Assembly (NCBI RefSeq): GCF_001938565.1 | Contig: NZ_MSYM01000017.1 | Location: 62,001-126,000, forward strand | Source: Rhodoferax antarcticus ANT.BR | GTDB taxonomy: Bacteria; Pseudomonadota; Gammaproteobacteria; Burkholderiales; Burkholderiaceae_C | Direction: 5' to 3' | Length of the DNA stretch: 64,000 nucleotides | Part shown: positions 29,467 through 39,155 of the stretch, piece by piece | Position numbering within the stretch: position 1 is the stretch's first letter | Layout of the letters: each line of letters begins with the position of its first letter | Notes under the pieces: model-generated | Databases searched by the model: none | What the model was told of the DNA's origin: nothing | What the model saw: the letters and a program-made list of their open reading frames with translations, nothing else | Translations under genes and position numbers: made by a program

Positions 29467-29892
29467 TCAGCGAGAGAAAACGTTCATGCCAGGGAAAAAG
29501 AAGCCCACTTCAACACAAGCGGTGTCAGCGGCATCGGACCCGTGCACGGCATTGGCATCAATGCTGTCGGCAAAATCAGCGCGAATAGTGCCAGGATCTG
29601 CCTTTTTCGGGTCAGTGGCACCCATCAGCTCACGGTTTTTCAAAATCGCGTTTTCACCTTCCAGAGCCTGAATCATCACCGGGCCAGAAATCATGAAGCC
29701 AACCAGATCCTTGAAGAAAGGACGCTCTTTATGCACGGCATAAAAGGCTTCTGCTTCGCGCTGCGACAGGTGGGCCATCTTGGAGGCAACAACTTTCAGG
29801 CCGGCAGCTTCAAAACGGGCGTAGATTTGACCGATCACGTTTTTGGCAACAGCGTCGGGTTTGATGATGGAGAGAGTGCGTTCGATAGCCAT
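29467..29892 (-). CDS. ndk: Nucleoside diphosphate kinase
   Basis: 141 residues. [15 protein letters not shown], the [19 protein letters not shown] substrate loop and the phospho-His in [11 protein letters not shown] are diagnostic. Strong ribosome site GAGGAAA upstream. It equilibrates NTP pools. First gene of the ndk-rlmN-pilW-rodZ-ispG-hisS run. Confidence 0.97.
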   Translation of the reverse strand: MAIERTLSIIKPDAVAKNVIGQIYARFEAAGLKVVASKMAHLSQREAEAFYAVHKERPFFKDLVGFMISGPVMIQALEGENAILKNRELMGATDPKKADPGTIRADFADSIDANAVHGSDAADTACVEVGFFFPGMNVFSR

Positions 29893-29987
29893 GTGATTTC
29901 CTCTTGAATAAAAAAAGTTTAGTCAGTCGACCAAAGCCCTTGATCTTAACCTGAGCCCAGCCGGTCAAACGCCAGGCTAGCTTGTGC

Positions 29988-31145
29988 TTACCTGCTGCGG
30001 CCGCCACCGGTTCGGCGTGCAGCGCTGGTGCCGCCACGTTTCTTGCCAGCCTCCTGCCGCTGTCTGGAAAAGCTGTCCGCACCGATGTAACCCACCGATG
30101 TTTTGAGCGGGTCCGGCTGTTGTGCGCCTTGACCGGGTCCAGCAGCCCTGGGCGAGCCACGCATCGGCTTAACCGCACCGCGCACTGGAGCGCCTGGCAC
30201 TCGCCCAGTGCCGGCACGCGCCTTATCGGCGTAACCTTGCACGTCAGGCTCACGGCGGCCTTGCTCATGGGCTTGCGAGGCGCGCGTTAACAGACGAATA
30301 TCTGCATCATCCAACTCTACCCAGGCACCGCGCTTCAGACCGCGTGGCAAAACCATGGAGCCATAACGGATACGAATGAGTCGACTGACCGCATGGCCGA
30401 CCGACTCCAACATGCGGCGCACCTCGCGGTTACGCCCTTCTGAAATCGTCACGCGGTACCAGCAATTGGAGCCTTCTCCACCGCCCTCCTCGATAGAGCC
30501 AAACTGCGCCATGCCGTCATCCAGCCGAACCCCATCCAACAGTTTGTGCTTTTCTTCCTGCGTCAACGCCCCCAGCACCCGCACCGCGTATTCACGCTCC
30601 AGCCCGAAGCGAGGATGCATCAGATTGTTGGCCAGCTCCCCCGAACTGGTAAATAGCAGCAAGCCCTCGGTATTCAAGTCGAGACGACCCACAGACTGCC
30701 ACTTGCCTTGAAACAGCTTGGGCAACTTGCGAAACACGGTCGGCCGATTTTGGGGATCGTCATGGCTGACCACCTCACCTGCGGGCTTGTGGTAAGCGAT
30801 GACGCGCGCTGGTGGGGGCGAGATCTTGAAACGAATCGGTTTGCCATTCACCTTGACATGATCACCAAACTGCACCCGCTGGCCGATGTGCGCAGGCTCG
30901 CTGTTAACAGTGATCCGCCCCTCCAGAATCAATTGCTCCATCTCCAGCCGCGAGCCCATGCCTGCCTGGGCCAGCACTTTATGCAGCTTGGGTGATTCCG
31001 GTTGGGGTGGCAGCACCCGCTTCAGCGCTGGCATCTCCGTAGTGTTTTCAGATGCGTCAAAGACGCCGGAAACAACGTCTTCAAAACGGATCACGTCCGC
31101 CAGCGCTTGGGCAGGTGGTGGTGGCTCGTTGACAAATTGGGTCAT
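29988..31145 (-). CDS. rluB: 23S rRNA pseudouridine(2605) synthase RluB
   Basis: 385 residues from the ATG at 31145, which overlaps the scpB stop. S4 domain ([21 protein letters not shown], as the start) followed by the RsuA-type catalytic domain with Asp in [16 protein letters not shown]. The last 90 residues are basic, Gly/Arg-rich and low complexity, an extension typical of betaproteobacterial RluB. Confidence 0.92.
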   Translation of the reverse strand: MTQFVNEPPPPAQALADVIRFEDVVSGVFDASENTTEMPALKRVLPPQPESPKLHKVLAQAGMGSRLEMEQLILEGRITVNSEPAHIGQRVQFGDHVKVNGKPIRFKISPPPARVIAYHKPAGEVVSHDDPQNRPTVFRKLPKLFQGKWQSVGRLDLNTEGLLLFTSSGELANNLMHPRFGLEREYAVRVLGALTQEEKHKLLDGVRLDDGMAQFGSIEEGGGEGSNCWYRVTISEGRNREVRRMLESVGHAVSRLIRIRYGSMVLPRGLKRGAWVELDDADIRLLTRASQAHEQGRREPDVQGYADKARAGTGRVPGAPVRGAVKPMRGSPRAAGPGQGAQQPDPLKTSVGYIGADSFSRQRQEAGKKRGGTSAARRTGGGRSR

Positions 31146-31837
31146 GGTGTGTCCTGTGCAGAAGCAGTTGCAGTTGGGTTCGCGCTGATAGGTGTACCAC
31201 CAGACCAATCCAACTCGGCGGTAGCCGAATCTGGAAGGCCGTGCAGCACGGAAGAAGTCAGCGGCTCGGCGGCATGAGCAGCCGAGTCTTGGTTTAAAAG
31301 TGCATCCAGCGCACCCGTTGCCGCCGTGGGAGACGCCAGCAAGGGCAGTTGATCCAGAGAGTCAAGCCCCAGATCGTCCAAAAAATGACGGGTGGTAGCA
31401 AAAAGTGCTGGCCGACCAATGGTGTCCCGATGGCCGATCGCTTCGATCCAGCCCCGGTCTTCAAGCTGCTTGAGGGTCAGCGCGTTGACCGTCACGCCGC
31501 GAATAGTTTCAATATCACCTCGGGTCACAGGTTGTTTGTAAGCAATGATGGCCAGTGTTTCCAGTGTGGCCCGGGTATAACGCGGTGGTTTTTCAGGGTG
31601 CAGTCGGTCAAGATACACCCGCATCTCGGGGCGACTCTGAAAACGCCACCCGCTTGCCACCTGAACCAGTTCCACGCCACGATCCAACCAGTCGGCTTGC
31701 AACGCGCTCAGCACGCCGTTGATGTCTGCGGCGGTCACTTCATCCTCGAACAGGGCGCGCATGTCCCGCACGGGCAAAGGTTGCTGTGCACAAATCAATG
31801 CAGTTTCTAGGACGCGTTTGGCATCCACCGTGTTCAT
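31142..31837 (-). CDS. scpB: SMC-Scp complex subunit ScpB
   Basis: 231 residues. Two winged-helix domains: [18 protein letters not shown] and [20 protein letters not shown], with [18 protein letters not shown]. It acts with SMC and ScpA in chromosome condensation; scpA is not in the window. Overlaps rluB by four bases, a common pairing. Confidence 0.94.
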   Translation of the reverse strand: MNTVDAKRVLETALICAQQPLPVRDMRALFEDEVTAADINGVLSALQADWLDRGVELVQVASGWRFQSRPEMRVYLDRLHPEKPPRYTRATLETLAIIAYKQPVTRGDIETIRGVTVNALTLKQLEDRGWIEAIGHRDTIGRPALFATTRHFLDDLGLDSLDQLPLLASPTAATGALDALLNQDSAAHAAEPLTSSVLHGLPDSATAELDWSGGTPISANPTATASAQDTP

Positions 31838-31948
31838 GGTTGGCTATTTCCGGTCAAAACACACGCTTGGGTGCGGTACAAAACAAGTGGAAGACGTGAT
31901 CAGGACCGACAAGTCGTCGGTGGCACGTTAAAAGCACTGCAAGGCAGG

Positions 31949-32965
31949 CTAAAGAGAAGCCACATTGTAATTGAGGCCCCAAGACTTCAGAGCCCCGGCC
32001 AAATCATCTGGAAGCTGGGCATGAAACACCAGAGATTGCCCGGTGATCGGATGCACAAACGCCAGCCGGGTGGCGTGCAAAGCCTGCCGCTGCATACCTG
32101 CACCCAGAGCGCCTCCATAAACGGCGTCTGCGACCAGGGCGTGGCCGATCGAGGCCAGGTGAACCCGGATTTGGTGCGTACGGCCAGTGTGCAGGGTGCA
32201 CTTGAGTAAGCACCCCGTTGTGCTGCTGGCCAGGCATTCAAAGTCGGTCTGCGCAAGCTTGCCCGCATGGACGCCCAAGTCAACCACCGCCATGCGCAGG
32301 CGATTGCCCGGGTCACGGCCCACCGGCGCATCCACATGCCGCAACAGACTGCCATGCCAGGCCCCGTGTGCGAGTGCAAGGTACTGGCGCTTGACTGTGC
32401 GTGCTGCAATAGCCTGCACCAGCGCATCCATCACCTGACGGGTGCGCGCCACCACCATCAAACCACTGGTGTCTTTGTCAAGCCGATGCACGATGCCAGC
32501 CCGCGGCAGGTTGAACGCCTGCAAGTCGTATCCCAACAAACGATTCATCAGGGTGCCGCTCCAGTTGCCAGGCGCCGGGTGCACCACCAGCCCGGCGGGC
32601 TTGTTGATCACCAACAGGTGCTCGTCCTCAAACACGATGTCTAGCGGCAGGTTCTCGGCCTTGAAGGCCTGGCTTTGCGGTGTTGGCCGCAGCTCAATCT
32701 GCCCCACTGCGCCTGCCTTGACCTTGCTGGAGGCTTTTGTCACCACCGTGCCGTTGATCAGCACACTGCCCAAGGCGATGAGTTGCTGCAAATAAGTACG
32801 GGAAAACTCGGGTACCAATTCGGTCAATGCCAGATCCAGACGCATGCCATGGTGCGCAAAACTGAAAGACAATGCCCGCAGTTCTGCCTCCACGCCCGTT
32901 TCTTCGGCCAGCTCGCCGTCAGGGCCTTGAGGGGGGGTCGATATAATTTGCTGAGTGTTTTTCAA
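31949..32965 (-). CDS. rluD: 23S rRNA pseudouridine(1911/1915/1917) synthase RluD
   Basis: About 338 residues. S4 domain (YLQQLIALGSVLINGTVV), PAGLVVHPAPGN, catalytic Asp in HRLDKDTSGLMVVARTR, and GRTHQIRVHL. The start is uncertain: TTG at 32965 has AGGA about ten bases upstream and is used here. Divergent from bamD, the arrangement found in most proteobacteria. Confidence 0.92.
   Translation of the reverse strand: MKNTQQIISTPPQGPDGELAEETGVEAELRALSFSFAHHGMRLDLALTELVPEFSRTYLQQLIALGSVLINGTVVTKASSKVKAGAVGQIELRPTPQSQAFKAENLPLDIVFEDEHLLVINKPAGLVVHPAPGNWSGTLMNRLLGYDLQAFNLPRAGIVHRLDKDTSGLMVVARTRQVMDALVQAIAARTVKRQYLALAHGAWHGSLLRHVDAPVGRDPGNRLRMAVVDLGVHAGKLAQTDFECLASSTTGCLLKCTLHTGRTHQIRVHLASIGHALVADAVYGGALGAGMQRQALHATRLAFVHPITGQSLVFHAQLPDDLAGALKSWGLNYNVASL
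32942..32947 (+). promoter_or_regulatory. Candidate -10 element for bamD
   Basis: A perfect TATAAT 33 bases before the bamD ATG. No convincing -35 box at 16-18 bases; the element lies inside the 5' end of rluD. Only the -10 match supports it. Confidence 0.4.
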
Positions 32966-32979
32966 GAAAGCTGTCCTAC

Positions 32980-33786
32980 ATGCCTGATGCCAAATTATCT
33001 GCTGCCCGCGCCTGCTCACTGGCGTGTGGCGTCCTGCTGTTAGGCGCGTGTTCCACCACGACGGTTGACCCCACCGCAGGTTGGAGCCCCAACAAAATTT
33101 ACGCCGAAGCCAAGGATGAGCTCAGTAGCGGGGCGTATGACAAGGCGGTGCCCCTGTTTGACAAGCTCGAAGGCCGCGCTGCTGGCACCCCCCTGGCGCA
33201 GCAGGCGCAGTTGGACAAAGCCTATGCGCAGTTCAAAAACGGCGAGCCGGTGCTGGCGGTGGCCACGCTGGACCGTTTCATGAAGCTGCATCCCGCCAGC
33301 CCGGCGCTGGACTACGCGCTTTATCTAAAGGGCCTTGTCAATTTCAATGACGACTTGGGTTTGTTTGCCTTCCTGACCCGCCAGGACCTGTCGGAGCGTG
33401 ACCAGCAGGCCGCGAAGGAGTCGTTTGAAGCTTTCAAGGAACTGACCACGCGTTTTCCTGAATCCAAATACGCCGCTGACGCCGGTGCGCGGATGAATTA
33501 CATCGTAAATTCCCTGGCCGAGTCTGAGGTGCACGTGGCCCGCTACTACTACGAGCGCGGCGCCTATCTGGCCGCCATCAACCGGGCGCAAACCGCCATT
33601 ACCGACTACCAAGGTGTGCCAGCCGTGGAAGAAGCGCTGTTTTTGATTGTCAAGTCTTATGACAAGCTGAACATGCCCGACTTGCGCGATGACGCCAAAC
33701 GCGTGCTGGAAAAGAACTACCCCCAGACGCCCTACCTGACGCAGGGTTTCAAAGACAAAACGCAGCCTTGGTGGAAGTTTTGGTGA
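32980..33786 (+). CDS. bamD: Outer membrane assembly lipoprotein BamD
   Basis: 268 residues. Lipobox LGAC after GVLLL, then five TPR-like helices (AEAKDELSSGAYDKAVPLFDKL, FKNGEPVLAVATLDRFMKLH, SPALDYALYLKGLVNFN). Essential partner of BamA in the BAM complex. Length and start fit the family. Confidence 0.96.
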   Translation: MPDAKLSAARACSLACGVLLLGACSTTTVDPTAGWSPNKIYAEAKDELSSGAYDKAVPLFDKLEGRAAGTPLAQQAQLDKAYAQFKNGEPVLAVATLDRFMKLHPASPALDYALYLKGLVNFNDDLGLFAFLTRQDLSERDQQAAKESFEAFKELTTRFPESKYAADAGARMNYIVNSLAESEVHVARYYYERGAYLAAINRAQTAITDYQGVPAVEEALFLIVKSYDKLNMPDLRDDAKRVLEKNYPQTPYLTQGFKDKTQPWWKFW

Positions 33787-33790
33787 GTGC

Positions 33791-34555
33791 ATGAGTACCA
33801 ACGGGTACCGGGTTACTGCGTCAACTGGCATCCACAAAGGCGACCGGGATTACCAGCAGGATCAGGTAAAACTGCTAAGCCACGTGCGCACCAAAGGGTG
33901 TGTGATGGCAATTCTGGCAGATGGCATGGGAGGCCGTAGCGGCGGGCGAAAGGCCTCAGACCAGGTCATGATGACCGCGAAACAGCTTTTTGACCGCTAT
34001 TCACCCGGAATTGATGACCCCGTGGCCATGCTGAGCCAGTTGGTACTGGAAGCACACATGGTCATCAAACTGACGGCCATCTCCACCGAGGAAGAGCCAC
34101 ACAGCACGATTGCCGTTTTTGTAATTAATCCAGACGGCAGCTGCCATTGGTCCCATGCTGGCGATTCACGCATTTACCACTTTCATGGCAAGCAGCTGGT
34201 CAAGCGCACCAAAGACCACTCCTATGTTCAGACACTGGTCAACAAAGGTGAATTGACCGACGAGCAAGCCAACTTTCATCCTCAGTCCAATATTTTGATG
34301 GGTTGCCTGGGCACCGAGAAAGAGCCACCCATGGACAGCCACTCGATCGCCAAGTTGCAGCCAGGCGACAGCTTGTTGATCTGCAGCGATGGCTTGTGGC
34401 ACTACTTCACCGAAGCGGAGTTGGGCTCGGTGTTGAGCGCTTTGTCTGCTCGTGAGGCCAGTGAATTTCTGGTCGACAAGGCACGTCGTCGCGCCAAAGG
34501 CAGTGGCGACAACCTGTCTCTCGCGATCGTCAAGGTCGAAGAACCCGCTGCTTAG
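33791..34555 (+). CDS. PP2C-type serine/threonine protein phosphatase
   Basis: 254 residues of the PPM family. Metal ligands: GDRDYQQDQ (motif 1), ADGMGG (motif 2), SHAGDSRIYHF, CSDGLWHYFTE and GSGDNLSLAIV. It removes phosphate from Ser/Thr. It starts 4 bases after bamD and is likely cotranscribed, though a functional link to BamD is not known to me. A matching Ser/Thr kinase is not in the window. Confidence 0.9.
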   Translation: MSTNGYRVTASTGIHKGDRDYQQDQVKLLSHVRTKGCVMAILADGMGGRSGGRKASDQVMMTAKQLFDRYSPGIDDPVAMLSQLVLEAHMVIKLTAISTEEEPHSTIAVFVINPDGSCHWSHAGDSRIYHFHGKQLVKRTKDHSYVQTLVNKGELTDEQANFHPQSNILMGCLGTEKEPPMDSHSIAKLQPGDSLLICSDGLWHYFTEAELGSVLSALSAREASEFLVDKARRRAKGSGDNLSLAIVKVEEPAA

Positions 34556-34562
34556 AACCCTG

Positions 34563-34587
34563 CAGCTGCGGTCATTGCAGCTGTTTT
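34563..34587 (+). terminator. Rho-independent-like terminator after the PP2C gene
   Basis: Perfect 7-bp stem CAGCTGC / GCAGCTG, loop GGTCATT, followed by TTTT. It overlaps the 3' end of the convergent minus-strand gene. Confidence 0.6.
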
Positions 34588-34976
34588 CTAGGCACAACAG
34601 GTGGCTTGGCAGTCTGAGAGGCGTCCTGCAAGGTCTTTTCCTGCTGATTAGCCAATTTTGTTTCAATGCGCTTGAGCGCTTCAATGGCTCTGGTTTTACG
34701 CTCCATATCGTTGAGCAGCAGCTCCTGGCGACGCAATTCGTCCATCGCCAAACGCCTCTCCTGGCGGGCATCGCGCAGACAGTCAGACACTGCAAACCGG
34801 CTGTAGCACAGCCGCTCAGCCTGCTGGTACACCGCTTCATGACCCACGCGCTCTGCAGAGATCCGTTGCCGCTCGGCAGTAGGGTCCAGCGCCGCTGGCT
34901 CAGGTGCCAGGGTCTGGGCACCAGCCAACGCCTGCCAGCCCAACAACAAACCTACTACCAAGAGTCTTGATTTCAT
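34572..34976 (-). CDS. Exported helical protein of unknown function
   Basis: 134 residues. Signal peptide LLVVGLLLGWQALAGAQT, then an alpha-helical, Glu/Arg/Gln-rich body with three Cys (LCYSRFAVSDCLRDAR shows two) and a coiled-coil-like ERKTRAIEALKRIETKLANQQ-type stretch. Its start overlaps the zapE stop (ATGA). No family name is offered; it looks like the small periplasmic proteins often found beside zapE in Comamonadaceae. Confidence 0.75.
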   Translation of the reverse strand: MKSRLLVVGLLLGWQALAGAQTLAPEPAALDPTAERQRISAERVGHEAVYQQAERLCYSRFAVSDCLRDARQERRLAMDELRRQELLLNDMERKTRAIEALKRIETKLANQQEKTLQDASQTAKPPVVPRKQLQ

Positions 34977-36070
34977 GTCAACCGCGTGTCCACGTTACGA
35001 CGCTCCAGCGCCAAAAATTCACTTGTTTGCATTTCCTTGATGCGCGACACAGTGCGCACAAACTCATTGACCATCTGACCTTCGGTGTACAGCAGCTCTG
35101 CCGCCACCTGAGCCGACAGGATCAGATTCACCCGCCGATCGTAAAGCACATCCACCAGCCAGGTAAAACGCCTGGCCTCAGCAGCCATCCTGGGGGCCAT
35201 CTGCGGAACATTGCTGAGCAGCACGGTGTGAAACTGGCTGGCCAGCTCCAGGTAATCATTTTGCGAGCGCGGGCCGCCACACAAGGTTTTGAAGTCAAAC
35301 CAGACCACGCCGCCGGCACGCCGCTTGGCCTGAATCAAGCGTGACTCAATTTTCAGCACCGGATCCTGATCCGGCTGCTCTGCCAACCGCTCAAAGGCGA
35401 TGGTCATGGCGGCATCTGCGTCTGGCCCCAGGGGCGTGTGATACAGCTGCAACTGCTCCATGGTCAGGCCCCGGTAGTCGGTGCCGTTATCAACATTGAT
35501 CACCTGCAGCTCGCGCTTGATCATCTCGATCGCGGGCAGCAGGCGGTCGCGGTTCAGACCATTGGGGTACAGGTCATCGGGTTTGAAGTTGGAGGTGGTC
35601 ACCATGCCTACGCCATTATCAAACAGCGCTTTGAGCAGACGGTGCAAGATCATCGCGTCGGTGATGTCCGACACATGGAATTCGTCAAAACAGATCAGCC
35701 GGTATTTTTTCGCCATGCGTTTGGCCAGTTGGTCCAGCGGGTTGACCGTGCCCTGCATGGCAGCCAGCTCGCGGTGCACCTCGCGCATGAACTCATGAAA
35801 ATGCAGCCGCGTTTTGCGCTTGAGCGGCACCGCCTTGTAAAAGCAGTCCATTAGAAAACTCTTGCCCCGCCCTACCCCGCCATACATGTACACCCCCCGC
35901 GGAATCGGCGGGTGATTGATGATTTTTTTAAGCGCGTTGGAACGCTTTCCCTTGAATTTGCCCCATTCACGGGAACAGGTCTCCAGCGCCTGCACCGCAC
36001 GCAGCTGCGCTGGGTCGGTGGCGAAACCACGCGTTTCAAGCTCTTGCAGATAGATTTTTCTGATGGTCAC
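34973..36070 (-). CDS. zapE: Cell division ATPase ZapE (AFG1 family)
   Basis: 365 residues. Walker A GGVGRGKS, Walker B LICFDEFHVSDI, sensor VTTSNFKPDDLYPNGL; this spacing is characteristic of AFG1/ZapE. It interacts with the Z ring in E. coli. Start is GTG (VTIRKIYL) with no strong ribosome site. Confidence 0.94.
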   Translation of the reverse strand: MTIRKIYLQELETRGFATDPAQLRAVQALETCSREWGKFKGKRSNALKKIINHPPIPRGVYMYGGVGRGKSFLMDCFYKAVPLKRKTRLHFHEFMREVHRELAAMQGTVNPLDQLAKRMAKKYRLICFDEFHVSDITDAMILHRLLKALFDNGVGMVTTSNFKPDDLYPNGLNRDRLLPAIEMIKRELQVINVDNGTDYRGLTMEQLQLYHTPLGPDADAAMTIAFERLAEQPDQDPVLKIESRLIQAKRRAGGVVWFDFKTLCGGPRSQNDYLELASQFHTVLLSNVPQMAPRMAAEARRFTWLVDVLYDRRVNLILSAQVAAELLYTEGQMVNEFVRTVSRIKEMQTSEFLALERRNVDTRLT

Positions 36071-36083
36071 AGGCTAGCCAAAT

Positions 36084-36148
36084 GCTACAAATAAAAGAGC
36101 TACTAGCGCTTATTCTATAAGGGCTAGAGGCCTATTTCTTATATATTA
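36084..36148 (+). repeat. Dispersed repeat, intergenic copy 3
   Basis: ACAAATAAAAGAGCTACTAG, CGCTTATTCTATAAGGGCTA, GAGGCCTATTTCTTATATAT. It fills almost the whole gap between zapE and the lpdA stop. CGCTTATTCTATAAGGGCTAGAGGCC is shared exactly with the inverted copy near 50530. Confidence 0.85.
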
Positions 36149-37576
36149 CTAAAAATTCAAGGTACGCTTGTCTACCGCCAGCGCAGCTTCTTTGGTGGCC
36201 TCGCTCAAGGATGGATGCGCGTGGCAGATGCGGGCGATGTCCTCGGCGCTGGCACGGAACTCCATTGCCACCACGCACTCGGCAATCAGCTCGCTGGCCA
36301 TCGGGCCGACGATGTGCACGCCCAGAATTTCGTCCGTGGTTGCGTCCGCCAGCATCTTGACCATGCCGGTGGTGTCACCCAAGGCCCGCGCGCGACCGTT
36401 GGCCAGGAACGGGAAGGTGCCCGCCCTGTAAGCCACGCCGTCGGCCTTGAGCTGCTGCTCGGTGCGGCCGACCCAGGCAATTTCGGGGCTGGTGTAGATC
36501 ACCCAGGGAATGGTGTTGAAGTTGACATGCCCGTGCTGACCAGCAATGCGCTCGGCCACGGCCACGCCCTCTTCTTCGGCCTTGTGCGCAAGCATCGGCC
36601 CGCGCACCACGTCACCTACCGCCCAGACGCCCGGCAGGTTCGTCTTGCAATCGCCGTCGACCACAATCGCGCCACGTTCATCCAGCTTCAGGTCTACCGC
36701 TTCCACGTTCAGGCCAATGGTGTTGGGGACGCGGCCGATCGAGATGATGAGTTTGTCCACATCGAGTGTCTTGGCCTCGCCCTTGGCGCTGGTGTAGGCA
36801 ATGTTCACACCCTTCTTGCCAGTTTTGATCTCGCCCACCGTCACACCCAGCTCGATTTTCAGGCCCTGTTTGTCAAAAGCTTTTTTTGCTTCTTTGGCGA
36901 TTTGCTCGTCCACCACGCCCAAAAAGGTCGGCAAACCCTCCAGGATCGTTACATCCGTCCCGAGGCGCCGCCAGACTGAGCCCATTTCCAGACCAATCAC
37001 GCCCGAGCCGATCAGGCCCAGCTTCTTCGGTGCAGCGCCGAGGCGCAAAGCACCGTCGTTGGACAGGATCATTTCCTCGTCAAACGGTGTGCCAGGTAAC
37101 GCACGGGCGTTGGAGCCCGTGGCGATGATGATTTGCTGGCCGGTGATGGCTTCTTCAGCCGCGCCGGTCACCTTGATCTCATAGCCGTTTTCAACGGCCT
37201 TGACGAACGAAGCGCGGCCATGAAAGAAGCTGATCTTGTTCTTTTTAAACAGGTACAAGATGCCGTCGTTGTTCTGCTTGACCACCGTGTCCTTGCGCGC
37301 CACCATCTTGGCGACATCCATGCTCAAGCCCTTGACAGTGATGCCATGGTCTGCAAAGTGATGACTGGCTTGCTCGTAGTGCTCTGAAGACTGCAGCAAC
37401 GCCTTAGACGGAATACAGCCCACATTGGTGCAAGTGCCACCGGGTGCCGGGCCGCCAGTGATGTTTTTCCACTCATCGACACAGGCGACGTTTTTGCCCA
37501 ACTGGGCAGCTCGGATGGCGGCTATGTAGCCACCTGGCCCGCCACCAATCACGATCACATCAAATTGCTTGCTCAT
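36149..37576 (-). CDS. lpdA: Dihydrolipoamide dehydrogenase (E3)
   Basis: 475 residues. FAD motif VIGGGPGGYIAAIRAAQLG, redox disulfide GGTCTNVGCIPSKALL, NAD motif GLIGSGVIGLEMGSVW, and the catalytic His in HAHPSLSEA. Third component of the 2-oxoglutarate dehydrogenase complex, downstream of sucA and sucB on the same strand. Confidence 0.96.
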   Translation of the reverse strand: MSKQFDVIVIGGGPGGYIAAIRAAQLGKNVACVDEWKNITGGPAPGGTCTNVGCIPSKALLQSSEHYEQASHHFADHGITVKGLSMDVAKMVARKDTVVKQNNDGILYLFKKNKISFFHGRASFVKAVENGYEIKVTGAAEEAITGQQIIIATGSNARALPGTPFDEEMILSNDGALRLGAAPKKLGLIGSGVIGLEMGSVWRRLGTDVTILEGLPTFLGVVDEQIAKEAKKAFDKQGLKIELGVTVGEIKTGKKGVNIAYTSAKGEAKTLDVDKLIISIGRVPNTIGLNVEAVDLKLDERGAIVVDGDCKTNLPGVWAVGDVVRGPMLAHKAEEEGVAVAERIAGQHGHVNFNTIPWVIYTSPEIAWVGRTEQQLKADGVAYRAGTFPFLANGRARALGDTTGMVKMLADATTDEILGVHIVGPMASELIAECVVAMEFRASAEDIARICHAHPSLSEATKEAALAVDKRTLNF

Positions 37577-37804
37577 AACTTTTACTTTCTAAATGCCACA
37601 ACTAACCGGAAAGCCAACAGCTGAAATAGCTCCGTCAGCAACTAGCGGCGTGTGTTGGGTGTGCAACGCAGCGCAGACTTGGGGTTTTGCCAAATCAAGG
37701 AGGAGGCTTGGGGTGCGCCCCAAGCTGGGGGACATTCGCGGAGTTGCATACCCAATACGCGCTGCGGGTTTAAACGAACTGCCTGTCCAGAATCAATAGG
37801 AAGT
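37577..37804 (-). other. sucB-lpdA gap with perfect hairpin and short ORF
   Basis: GCTTGGGG-TGCG-CCCCAAGC (37706-37725) is a perfect 8-bp stem. On the minus strand an ATG at 37749 opens a 35-codon frame (MQLRECPPAWGAPQ...) ending at 37642, with the hairpin inside it. I cannot tell whether it is a gene, an RNA processing site or a second kind of dispersed repeat. Confidence 0.4.
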
Positions 37805-39097
37805 TCAGATATCGAAAAGCAGGCGCGCCGGATCTTCCAGCGCCTCTTTCATGGCCACCAGGCCCAGCACGGCTTCACGGCCGTCGATGATGCGGTGGTC
37901 ATATGACATGGCAAAGTAGTTCATCGGGCGCACCACCACTTGGCCGTTTTCCACCATGGCGCGGTCTTTGGTGGCGTGAATGCCCAAGATAGCGCTTTGT
38001 GGTGGGTTGATGATGGGCGTGGACATCATCGAGCCAAAGGTACCACCATTGCTGACGGTAAAGGTACCGCCGGTCATTTCATCCATGCCCAGTTTGCCGT
38101 CACGCGCCTTGTTGCCAAACTCGGCAATCTTCTTTTCGATAGCGGCAAAACTCATCTGATCCGCATTGCGCAGAATCGGCACCACCAAACCACGCGGCGA
38201 ACCCACCGCCACACCCACGTCGAAATAGCCGTGGTAAACAATGTCGTTGCCGTCCACAGACGCATTGAGCACCGGGAATTTTTTCAGGGCATGTACCGCC
38301 GCCTTGACAAAGAAGCTCATGAAACCCAGCTTCACGCCGTGCTCTTTCTCGAACCGGTCCTGCATGCGCTTGCGCATGTCCATCACCGGGGCCATGTTGA
38401 TCTCGTTGAAGGTGGTCAGGATGGCGTTGGTGCTTTGTGACTGCAGCAGGCGCTCGGCCACCCGGGCACGCAGGCGGCTCATCGGCACGCGCTGTTCTGG
38501 GCGCCCTGCCAGTTCACCCGCCAGGCTCGTAGTCGGCGCCGATACTTGAGGCAATAAAGTGGCCGCAGCCCTTGCTGGCATTGCGGGAGCAGCTACTACT
38601 TTAGGTGCAGCCGCAGCACCGACTACTGCCACCAGCACATCACCCTTGGTGACGCGGCCGTCTTTGCCGGTACCGGCGACCGAGCCTGCAGCGAGCTGGT
38701 TGTCAGCCATCAGCTTGGCAGCCGCTGGCATGGCCACTCCTGCCATGGTGGTGCTGGCAACAGCCGCCGGTGCAACTGCAGCAGAAGCTGCTGGCGCGGC
38801 GGCGGCTGCCATGGCCAGGGTAATTGGTGCCACGGGGGCGGGGGCACCGGCCACCGCTTCGGTGTCGATGCGGGCCAGCAGTTGCTCGGCTGCCACCGTA
38901 CTGCCGTCGGGTTCGATGATTTCAACAATCACCCCGGCCGCTGGCGCAGGTACTTCCATCACCACCTTGTCGGTTTCGACGTCGATCAGGATTTCGTCCA
39001 CAGCGACCGCGTCGCCGACTTTTTTCTTCCACTGCAACAAGGTGGCTTCAGCCACAGATTCGGACAGTTGCGGGACTTTGACTTCTACGATTGCCAT
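37805..39097 (-). CDS. sucB: Dihydrolipoyllysine-residue succinyltransferase (E2)
   Basis: 430 residues. Lipoyl domain with Lys in [13 protein letters not shown] (about residue 43), long Ala/Pro/Val linkers, the peripheral-subunit-binding domain ([20 protein letters not shown]) and the catalytic core with [13 protein letters not shown]. Transfers succinyl groups to CoA. Part of the second linker may derive from a decayed dispersed repeat. Confidence 0.95.
   Translation of the reverse strand: MAIVEVKVPQLSESVAEATLLQWKKKVGDAVAVDEILIDVETDKVVMEVPAPAAGVIVEIIEPDGSTVAAEQLLARIDTEAVAGAPAPVAPITLAMAAAAAPAASAAVAPAAVASTTMAGVAMPAAAKLMADNQLAAGSVAGTGKDGRVTKGDVLVAVVGAAAAPKVVAAPAMPARAAATLLPQVSAPTTSLAGELAGRPEQRVPMSRLRARVAERLLQSQSTNAILTTFNEINMAPVMDMRKRMQDRFEKEHGVKLGFMSFFVKAAVHALKKFPVLNASVDGNDIVYHGYFDVGVAVGSPRGLVVPILRNADQMSFAAIEKKIAEFGNKARDGKLGMDEMTGGTFTVSNGGTFGSMMSTPIINPPQSAILGIHATKDRAMVENGQVVVRPMNYFAMSYDHRIIDGREAVLGLVAMKEALEDPARLLFDI
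38566..38624 (-). repeat. Possible decayed dispersed repeat in the sucB linker
   Basis: Plus-strand GCCGCAGCCCTTGCTGGCAT and GCGGGAGCAGCTACTACTTT resemble the inverse consensus (CCTCTAGCCCTTAT ... AAGCGCTAGTAGCTATTTTT). Sense orientation again. Ala/Val-rich linkers have GC-rich codons that can mimic this, so confidence is low. Confidence 0.3.
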
Positions 39098-39155
39098 AAC
39101 AATTCTTTCAAAAAATACTTGAGGTTTGCGCTGGTGCCATCACAGCCAAGCGTGC

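Noticed and set aside
33791..34555. Functional link between bamD and the PP2C gene
   Set aside because: Adjacency alone; no kinase or forkhead partner in the operon and no known role of Ser/Thr phosphorylation in BAM.
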